64,000 bases of DNA from Methylobacterium amylolyticum (GTDB taxonomy: Bacteria > Pseudomonadota > Alphaproteobacteria > Rhizobiales > Beijerinckiaceae). Below the pieces are notes generated by a model, which ran no database searches, was not told the DNA's origin, and was given only the letters and a program-made list of their open reading frames with translations. Location of the stretch: NCBI RefSeq assembly GCF_030700245.1, contig NZ_JAUYZI010000012.1:1-64000 (forward strand), in the 5' to 3' direction. Of this stretch, positions 8,767 to 14,881 are shown in pieces. Position numbers and translations under genes: made by a program. How positions within the stretch are numbered: the stretch's first letter is position 1; each line of letters opens with the position of its first letter.

Positions 8767-9183
8767 TCAGGCGGGCTCCCCCGGCTCGGGACCGGTGACG
8801 AAGCCAAAACCCTCGTCGGCCCAGCCCGTCACGCCGCCGATCATCAGCTTGACCGGCCGCCCGAGCTCGGCGAGCCGCAGCGCCGCCCGGTCGCCGCCGT
8901 TGCAGTGCGGGCCGGCGCAGTAGGCGACGAACAGCGTTCCGGCATCCCAGGCCGCCATCCGATCCGCGGTGATCTGCCGGTGCGGCAGGTTCAGCGCGCC
9001 GGGGACGTGGCCCCGCCCGTAGGCGTCGGGCCCGCGCACGTCGAGCAGCACGAAATCCGCCTCCCCGGCCGCGAGCGCCGCGTGCACGTCGGCGCAATCG
9101 GTCTCCAGGGACAGGCGCCCCGCGAAGTGGCGGCGCGCCGCCTCCGGCTCCGCGGCCGGCACCCGTGACACCGCGCTCGTCAT
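8767..9183 (-). CDS. Rhodanese-domain protein
   Basis: This 138-aa single-domain rhodanese starts at ATG 9183 (MTSAVSRVP). The features are LLDVRGPDAYGRGHVPGA and the active-site loop VAYCAGPHCNGG, with Cys89 as probable persulfide carrier. The second Cys in the loop is typical of this subfamily. The closing motif is GRPVKLMIGGVTGW. A longer frame reaching 9270 would overlap the promoter of the divergent regulator and is less likely. It probably transfers sulfane sulfur; the acceptor is unknown. A rhodanese divergent from an FtrA-type regulator suggests control by that regulator. Confidence 0.88.
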   Translation of the reverse strand: MTSAVSRVPAAEPEAARRHFAGRLSLETDCADVHAALAAGEADFVLLDVRGPDAYGRGHVPGALNLPHRQITADRMAAWDAGTLFVAYCAGPHCNGGDRAALRLAELGRPVKLMIGGVTGWADEGFGFVTGPEPGEPA

Positions 9184-9274
9184 CCCGCTCTCCCCGATCA
9201 CCCGTGACCGATCCAGGATAGGCGGGACCGCGACCCCCTGGTGAGCGGCAGGAACGCCGCGTATCGTCAAGATC

Positions 9275-10294
9275 GTGCCAAAGCCGACCGCCTCGTCGCC
9301 CGCCCCATCGCCTGCCCTTCCGCCCGCCGCGCGGCGCCCCGTCGTGGTGCTCGCCTATGACGGGCTGTGCACCTTCGAGTTCGGCTGCGCGGTCGAGGTG
9401 TTCGGCCTGCCGCGGCCGGAGTTGGGGCCCGGCTGGTATCGCTTCGCCGTCGCAGGGATCGAGCCCGGGCCCCTGCGGGCGGTCGGCGGCGTGCGCGTCA
9501 GCGCGGATGGCGGCCTCGACCTGCTGGCGGGGGCGGGCACGGTGATCGTGCCGGGCTGGCGGGGGATCGACGCGCCGGTCCCGGCCGCCCTGTGCGACGC
9601 CCTGCGGAGCGCGCACGCGGGCGGCGCGCGGATGGTGTCGCTGTGCTCCGGCGCCTTCGTCCTGGCGGCGGCCGGGCTGCTGGACGGGCGGCGGGCGACG
9701 ACCCATTGGCGCTACGCCGAGGCCCTGGTCGCGCGCCATCCCGGCCTGACCTTCGTGCCGGACGTGCTCTACGTCGACACCGGGGACGTGCTCACCGCGG
9801 CCGGCAGCGCCGCGGGCCTCGACCTCTGCCTGCACCTCGTGCGGCGCGACCACGGCGCGGCGGTCGCCAACGGGATCGCCCGCCGCCTCGTCGTGCCGGC
9901 CCATCGCCAGGGCGGCCAGGCGCAGTACGTGGAGGCGCCGGTCCCCCGCGAGCGGGCGGCCGGCTCGCGTCTCGCCCCCCTGCTCGACCGGGTGCGCGGC
10001 GCCCTCGACGAGGCCTGGGACGTGGACAGGCTGGCGGCGGAGGCGGCGCTGAGCCCCCGCGCCCTGCACCGACACTTCCGCGCCGCCACCGGCCAGAGCC
10101 CCGGCGCGTGGCTCGCGGGCGCCCGCCTCGCCCGGGCCCGCGACCTCCTGGAGGCGACGCGGATGCCGATCCCCGACATCGCCGCCGCCTGCGGCTTCGG
10201 GACCGCGGCCACCCTGCGCCATCATTTCCGCACCCGGTTCGGCGCTTGCCCGACCGCCTATCGGACCGGGTTCGGGACCACGATGGCCGGGTGA
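9275..10294 (+). CDS. ftrA: FtrA/GlxA-type AraC regulator with DJ-1/PfpI domain
   Basis: The 339-aa protein starts at GTG 9275. Residues about 22-190 form a DJ-1/PfpI (class I GATase-like) domain, with the nucleophile-elbow-like SLCSGAFVLAAAG and the family motif RRATTHWRYAEAL. Residues about 225-325 form an AraC DNA-binding domain with two helix-turn-helices, ending ACGFGTAATLRHHFRTRFG. FtrA-type regulators combine an N-terminal ligand-sensing domain with AraC. It is transcribed away from the rhodanese across a 91-nt gap, the likely control region for both. Confidence 0.88.
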   Translation: MPKPTASSPAPSPALPPAARRPVVVLAYDGLCTFEFGCAVEVFGLPRPELGPGWYRFAVAGIEPGPLRAVGGVRVSADGGLDLLAGAGTVIVPGWRGIDAPVPAALCDALRSAHAGGARMVSLCSGAFVLAAAGLLDGRRATTHWRYAEALVARHPGLTFVPDVLYVDTGDVLTAAGSAAGLDLCLHLVRRDHGAAVANGIARRLVVPAHRQGGQAQYVEAPVPRERAAGSRLAPLLDRVRGALDEAWDVDRLAAEAALSPRALHRHFRAATGQSPGAWLAGARLARARDLLEATRMPIPDIAAACGFGTAATLRHHFRTRFGACPTAYRTGFGTTMAG

Positions 10295-10305
10295 GGAGCC
10301 CGGAT

Positions 10306-11199
10306 TCAGAAACCCTTCGCGCGGATCGCCTCCGACCACGTCACCGCGCGCCGGGCCATGCCGAGGTGCTGGCGCTCGTAGAGGCGGCCCTCCAGCTTGA
10401 TCACGCCGCGCTTGGCGTTCTCGGGCTGCTCGAACGCGTCGAGCGCGACCCGGGCGCGGCGGACCTCCTCGTCGGTCGGGGCGAAGGAAGAGTTCGCCGG
10501 TTCGAGCTGGCTCGGGTGGATCAGGGTCTTGCCGTCGAAGCCGAGGTCGCGCGCCTGCCGGCACTCGGCCCGGCAGCCCTCGGTGTCGCTGATGTCGTTG
10601 TAGACGCCGTCGAGGATGTTGAGGCCCTCGGCGCGGGCGGCGGCGAGCGCCGTCATCATCCAGGGCAGCATCGGCACCCGGCCCGGGACGATCTGCGCCC
10701 AGGTGTCCTTGGCGAGGTCGTTGGTGCCGAGCACGAAGCAGGTCAGGCGGTTGCGCCCGAGCCGCCGCGCCTTGGCGATGTCGTGGATGTTGAGGATCGA
10801 GGCCGGGGTCTCGATCATCGCCCAGACGCGGATGTCCTCCGGCGCGTCGAGGGATTCGAGCCGGTCGGCGATGCTCTCCAGCACGGCGGGGGTCGAGACC
10901 TTCGGCATCAGGATCGCGTCGGGCTTGGCCTCGATCGCGGCGTGCAGGTCCGCCTCGCCCCAGGGAGTCTGGGGGGCGTTGACGCGGATCACCAGCTCGC
11001 GCTCGCCGTAGCCGCCCCCCCGCACCGCGGCGCAGACTTGGGCCCGGGCGATCTCCTTCTCCTCGGGCCCGACCGCGTCCTCGAGGTCGAGGATGATCGA
11101 GTCGACCGGCAGCGTCTTGGCCTTCTCCAGGGCCCGCTGGTTCGAGCCCGGCATGTAGAGGACGCTCCGGCGCAGGCGGAGATCGGTCTGCGTGGCCAT
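10306..11199 (-). CDS. CitE-like CoA-ester lyase / malyl-CoA thioesterase family (HpcH/HpaI superfamily)
   Basis: This 297-aa enzyme starts at ATG 11199 (MATQTDLRLRRSVLYMPGSN). It has the family landmarks PVDSIILDLEDAV (metal/substrate site), ELVIRVNA, ILMPKV, AMIETPASILN and LGTNDLAKD, plus the C-terminal DGKTLIHPSQLEPANSSFAP. The family includes the citrate lyase beta chain, L-malyl-CoA/beta-methylmalyl-CoA lyase (a serine-cycle enzyme in methylotrophs) and (3S)-malyl-CoA thioesterase. It is shorter than the roughly 320-aa malyl-CoA lyase MclA and stands outside a serine-cycle cluster. A second, Mcl2-like malyl-CoA thioesterase is therefore the better guess. Confidence 0.85.
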   Translation of the reverse strand: MATQTDLRLRRSVLYMPGSNQRALEKAKTLPVDSIILDLEDAVGPEEKEIARAQVCAAVRGGGYGERELVIRVNAPQTPWGEADLHAAIEAKPDAILMPKVSTPAVLESIADRLESLDAPEDIRVWAMIETPASILNIHDIAKARRLGRNRLTCFVLGTNDLAKDTWAQIVPGRVPMLPWMMTALAAARAEGLNILDGVYNDISDTEGCRAECRQARDLGFDGKTLIHPSQLEPANSSFAPTDEEVRRARVALDAFEQPENAKRGVIKLEGRLYERQHLGMARRAVTWSEAIRAKGF

Positions 11200-11456
11200 G
11201 CGTCGTCTTCCTCCAAACTGTCGTCGGCGGCCGGTCGGCCGGGATCTCGCGTTGCGGCGCACCCTAGACGAGACCGCGGGCGAGGCCATGCCCCGGGGTG
11301 GCCGGGGCGGTGAGGGCACGCGCGGATTGTAGGCCGAGCCCAGATGCTTCCGTCCGCCGCGGGCGCCGTCGCCGCGGTTTCGTCACCTTCCCCGGATTCA
11401 AGCCCCGCGAGGTCCCGCCCGGGACTTGGAGGATGCGACCTCGGGGGGACGCGACG

Positions 11457-11792
11457 ATGCGACGGATTGTACTTGCCCTGGCGCTGACGAGCGCGCTGGC
11501 CGCGCCGGGGGCCGCCCTCGCGCAGAGCCGGACGACGCTCGGCGTCGGCTCCGGCGCCGTGGCCGGCGCGCTGGTCGGCGGCCCGATCGGGGCCGTGGCC
11601 GGGGCGGTGGTCGGCGGGTTCGTCGGCTCCTCTACCGAGGGCGGCCGGCGCAGCCTGCGCCGGGGCCGCCGCGCCGCCTACGCGCGCCGGGCGCCGGGAC
11701 GCCGGGCGGAGGCCGAGCTGCCCCGCGCCGCGGCGCCGCAATCGGTCGCCGCCAACACCCGGCCGGCCACGACCTGGAAGGACCCGCGCTGA
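11457..11792 (+). CDS. Exported glycine-zipper protein
   Basis: This 111-aa protein starts at ATG 11457 and has a signal peptide ending ALAQ (about residue 22). A glycine-zipper hairpin follows (about 29-58, with repeated GAVAGA and GG motifs), as in small outer-membrane or periplasmic 17-kDa-like proteins. The remainder is Arg/Ala-rich and low-complexity, ending TTWKDPR. The function is unknown. It is followed by a compound inverted repeat. Confidence 0.7.
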   Translation: MRRIVLALALTSALAAPGAALAQSRTTLGVGSGAVAGALVGGPIGAVAGAVVGGFVGSSTEGGRRSLRRGRRAAYARRAPGRRAEAELPRAAAPQSVAANTRPATTWKDPR

Positions 11793-11800
11793 CGCCCGCT

Positions 11801-11900
11801 TAGAGCCGTTCCCGATTGCCTTGCAATCGTGTCCAGCTCTAAGTCATTGTTTTAACGCGCTCTCTTTCGCTGAACCGGCATCCACTTCAGCGGAGAGCGC
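11801..11900. repeat. Compound palindromic interspersed repeat between convergent genes
   Basis: Two hairpins lie side by side. The first has AGAGC (11802) paired with GCTCT (11834) and an inner perfect 7-bp stem, CGATTGC-CTT-GCAATCG (11813-11829). The second has GCGCTCTC (11857-11864) paired with GAGAGCGC (11893-11900), with inner CGCTGAA/TTCAGCG arms. It ends exactly at the MATE stop codon and is AT-richer than its surroundings. It looks like a multi-copy intergenic repeat of the REP/BIME kind, and probably also stops transcription from both sides. Confidence 0.7.
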
Positions 11901-13247
11901 TCAGGCGGGGACCGGGGCGGGAAAGGTGCGGCGGGCGAGCCGGGGATAGGCGAGCGCCTGCCCCAGCCCGCGCGCCCCGAGGAAGGCGACGAAGGCGAGC
12001 CACAGGCCGGCATTGCCGAGATCCAGCGCCTGCACGAGGGCGAGCACGGCGCAGTAGGCGGCCAGCGCGCACAGCATCAGGTCGCGCATCGCCCGGGTCC
12101 AGGTGGCGCCGATATAGACGCCGTCGTAGGCGAAGGGCGCCGCCGCGGCGAGCGGGGCCAGCGCGGCGAGCGGCAGGTAGATCTGCGCGGTCGCGCGCAC
12201 CGGCTCGGAGGTCGTCACGAAGGCGATGAAGGCGTGCCCGCCCGCCAGCGCGAGCAGGCTGACGCCGAGCCCGAAGCCGAGGCACCAGCGCAGGCTGAGG
12301 GCGGAGGCCCGGCGGAACGCCTCGGCGTCCCGGGCGCCGACCGCCTGCCCGCACAGGGTCTCGGCGGCGGTGGCGAAGCCGTCGAGGAAGAAGCCGCCGA
12401 TCAGGAAGAGATTCCACAGGACGGCGTTGGCCGCGAGCACCACGTCCCCCTGCCGGGCGCCGAGTGCCGAGAACAGGACGATGCCGGCGATCAGCGCCAG
12501 CGTCCGCACGATCACGTCGAGGTTGACCGCGAGCGTCCGGCGCAGGGCCGCCGCGTCGCGCAGGGCGGCGAGCGGCACCCGGAACGGGCGCGAGCCGAGC
12601 CGCGCGAGCACGGCGAGCCCGAGCCCGAAACCGGCCGCCTCGGCGCCGACCGTCGCCAGAGCCGCCCCGGCGAGCCCGAGATCGAGGCCGAGCACCAGGG
12701 CCAGCGTCAGGGCGATGTTCAGGAGGTTGATCGCGACCTGGATCACGAGGCCGAGATCGGTGCGCCCGCGCCCGAGCACCGAGCCGAGCACCGCGTAGTT
12801 CGCCAGCGCGAACGGGGCCGAGAGGATGCGCAGGTGGAAGTAGGTGGACAGCCCGGCGACCACCGCCTCGCTCGCGCCGCTCACCGCGAAGGCGGCCCGG
12901 GCGATGGGGACCTGGAGGACCACCAGGGCGAGGCCGGCGAGCGCCCCGGCCGCCAGCGCCCGGGCGAGCGTCCGGTCGACCTCCGCGGCGTCCCGCCCGC
13001 CCACCGCCTGGGCGGTCAGCCCGGCGGTCGCCATGCGCAGGGAGCCGAACGACCAGAACAGCGCGTCGAAGACCACCGCGCCCAGCGCCACCGCCCCGAG
13101 CAAGGCGGCGTCGCCGAGCCGCCCGATCACCGCGGCCCCGACGAAGCCGAGCATCGGCGTCGTGACGTTGGCGAGCGTCATCGGCAGCGCCAGCGCCAGG
13201 ACGCGCCGATGGGTCGGGGGCACGGGAGATTCGCCGGGCGGGATCAT
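11901..13247 (-). CDS. MATE-family multidrug/Na+ antiporter (DinF-like)
   Basis: The 448-aa protein has about 12 predicted membrane helices in two similar halves, the usual MATE size and layout. The start LALALPMTLANVTTPMLGFV is typical of the DinF/NorM superfamily, and the matching second-half motif includes FFLDGFATAAETLCGQAVG. Such proteins export cationic drugs or metabolites in exchange for Na+ or H+. The substrate cannot be inferred. The stop codon abuts the palindromic repeat at 11801-11900. Confidence 0.9.
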   Translation of the reverse strand: MIPPGESPVPPTHRRVLALALPMTLANVTTPMLGFVGAAVIGRLGDAALLGAVALGAVVFDALFWSFGSLRMATAGLTAQAVGGRDAAEVDRTLARALAAGALAGLALVVLQVPIARAAFAVSGASEAVVAGLSTYFHLRILSAPFALANYAVLGSVLGRGRTDLGLVIQVAINLLNIALTLALVLGLDLGLAGAALATVGAEAAGFGLGLAVLARLGSRPFRVPLAALRDAAALRRTLAVNLDVIVRTLALIAGIVLFSALGARQGDVVLAANAVLWNLFLIGGFFLDGFATAAETLCGQAVGARDAEAFRRASALSLRWCLGFGLGVSLLALAGGHAFIAFVTTSEPVRATAQIYLPLAALAPLAAAAPFAYDGVYIGATWTRAMRDLMLCALAAYCAVLALVQALDLGNAGLWLAFVAFLGARGLGQALAYPRLARRTFPAPVPA

Positions 13248-13384
13248 CCGCCGATCCTAGAAGCTCCGCCGCGAAAGGGGATCGCGCCGCGGTGCGCCGC
13301 CGCACGTCGAAGGCGCGAGCACCGCCCGGCCGTCCCCAAGGGCCCGACGCGCCGGCCACGCGCGACGGAAAATCCCAAACAGAA

Positions 13385-13720
13385 TCAGCGGGTGGCGGCG
13401 AACAGGCGCGAGAGCAGCCAGAGCGGCACGACGATCACGGCGCCGGCCACGACCCAGCCGGTGACGTCGTGCAACTGGGTGACGGCGATCTCGGCGAGCG
13501 CCCGGACGGAATCGTAGGCGTGCCAGAACAGGCGTCCCGGCGTCAGGCCGAGCATCGACAGGAAGGCGCCGACCAGCACCGAGAGGAACAGCAGCCGCAG
13601 GAACACTCCCGCGGGCGAGCCGCCGAGGAAGCGGCGCAGGGCGGAAGGCCGGTCGGCGTGGCCGAAGGCCGGGTCGCGGTCGTAGGCGCCCTGCCGGCGC
13701 CGGTCGTGGTCGACGAGCAT
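13385..13720 (-). CDS. Small integral membrane protein (DUF6460-like)
   Basis: This 111-aa protein starts at ATG 13720 (MLVDHDRRRQGAYDRD), with AGGA 7 nt upstream. A charged N-terminal third is followed by two transmembrane helices (about 38-58 and 84-105) separated by a segment containing WHAYDSVR. Proteins of this kind are found across Methylobacterium and other Rhizobiales without known function. The open frame continues far upstream only because high GC removes stops. Confidence 0.65.
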   Translation of the reverse strand: MLVDHDRRRQGAYDRDPAFGHADRPSALRRFLGGSPAGVFLRLLFLSVLVGAFLSMLGLTPGRLFWHAYDSVRALAEIAVTQLHDVTGWVVAGAVIVVPLWLLSRLFAATR

Positions 13721-13924
13721 CGCGTCCTCGTGAAGCCTCTCGGGCCGGGATCGGCCTATGGTCGGCGCGGATCCCGGCGGAACCGTGACCGGCGCACCAC
13801 ACCGGATTCGAAACCCGATGCGGCCCCGGGCGTTGGCGGGTTTCGCCGCCCGTGCCGAGATGGCAAGGCGCGCGATCTCCGCCAAGATGCCCGCCGGGCG
13901 ATTCGACGAGACGCGACCAGCACG

Positions 13925-14881
13925 ATGATCGACCACGCCCTGTTCGACCCGGCGACGATCGATCCCGAGACGACGCGGCTCAACGCCGAGATCGTCGCGG
14001 CGCACGCCGCGCTGGCCGATCCGTGGTCCCTGCCCATCGCCGAGGTGCGGGCCCGGCGCCGGGCCGGCACGCAGGCGTCCCCGGCGATGCCGCGCAGCGC
14101 CCGCGCCGAGTGGATGACGATCGAGGGCCCGGCCGGGCCCCTCAAGCTGCGGGTGATCCGACCGAAGGCGGGGGTCAAGCTGCGCGGCGCCTACCTGCAC
14201 ATCCATCGCGGCGGCTGGGTCTGGGGTTCGGCCGACGAGCAGGATCCGTGGCTGGAGCGGATCGCCGATTCCTGCGGCTTCGTGGCGCTGTCGGTGGAGT
14301 ACCGCCTCGCCCCCGAGCATCCCTATCCCGCCGCCCTGCTCGACTGCGAGGCGGCGGCCCTGTGGCTCGCCGGCCCGGGCCGGACCGAACTCGGGGTCCA
14401 CGCCCTGACCATCGGCGGCGAGTCGGTCGGTGCGCACCTCGCGGTGATGGTGCTCCTGCGCCTGCGCGACAAGCACGGCCTGCCCCGGGCGTTCCGGGGC
14501 GCCAACCTCAACGCCGGCTTCTTCGACCTCGGCCTGACCCCCTCGGTGCGCAACTGGGGCAGCGACCGCCTCGTGGTGAACACCGAGGATCTGACCCGGT
14601 TCGCCGACGGCTACGTGCGCGAGGGGATCGACCGCCGCCGGCCCGACGTGTCGCCGATCTACGCCGACCTGAAGGGCCTGCCGCCGGCCCTGTTCACGGT
14701 CGGCACCGCGGATCCGCTCCTCGACGACACCCTGTACATGTCGTCCCGCTGGGCGGCGGCCGGCAACGGCGGCCACACCGCGGTCTATCCCGGCGGCTGC
14801 CACGTGTTCGTGCGCTACCCCGGCGCGTTGACCGAGCAGGCGCTGGAGCTGATCGACCGGTTCCTGATGGCGCTCGCCTGA
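13925..14881 (+). CDS. Alpha/beta hydrolase (hormone-sensitive-lipase family esterase)
   Basis: This 318-aa protein starts at ATG 13925 (MIDHALFDP). It has an oxyanion-hole motif HRGGWVWG (a variant of HGGG), the nucleophile elbow GGESVGAH, acid GTADPLLDD and His in GGCHVFVRYP, completing the Ser-Asp-His triad. It should be a cytoplasmic carboxylesterase of short acyl esters. Its TGA overlaps a CTG in frame with the downstream helicase (CTGA), suggesting coupled translation with a DNA-repair gene although no functional link is evident. Confidence 0.85.
   Translation: MIDHALFDPATIDPETTRLNAEIVAAHAALADPWSLPIAEVRARRRAGTQASPAMPRSARAEWMTIEGPAGPLKLRVIRPKAGVKLRGAYLHIHRGGWVWGSADEQDPWLERIADSCGFVALSVEYRLAPEHPYPAALLDCEAAALWLAGPGRTELGVHALTIGGESVGAHLAVMVLLRLRDKHGLPRAFRGANLNAGFFDLGLTPSVRNWGSDRLVVNTEDLTRFADGYVREGIDRRRPDVSPIYADLKGLPPALFTVGTADPLLDDTLYMSSRWAAAGNGGHTAVYPGGCHVFVRYPGALTEQALELIDRFLMALA

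Noticed and set aside
10989..11741. Minus-strand frame of 250 codons upstream of the CitE-like gene
   Set aside because: Out of frame with the enzyme, no domain, overlaps both the enzyme and the glycine-zipper gene; shadow.
13795..13830. tRNA-like T-arm (GATTCGAAACC)
   Set aside because: No acceptor stem or other arms can be paired around it; no tRNA was found in the window.
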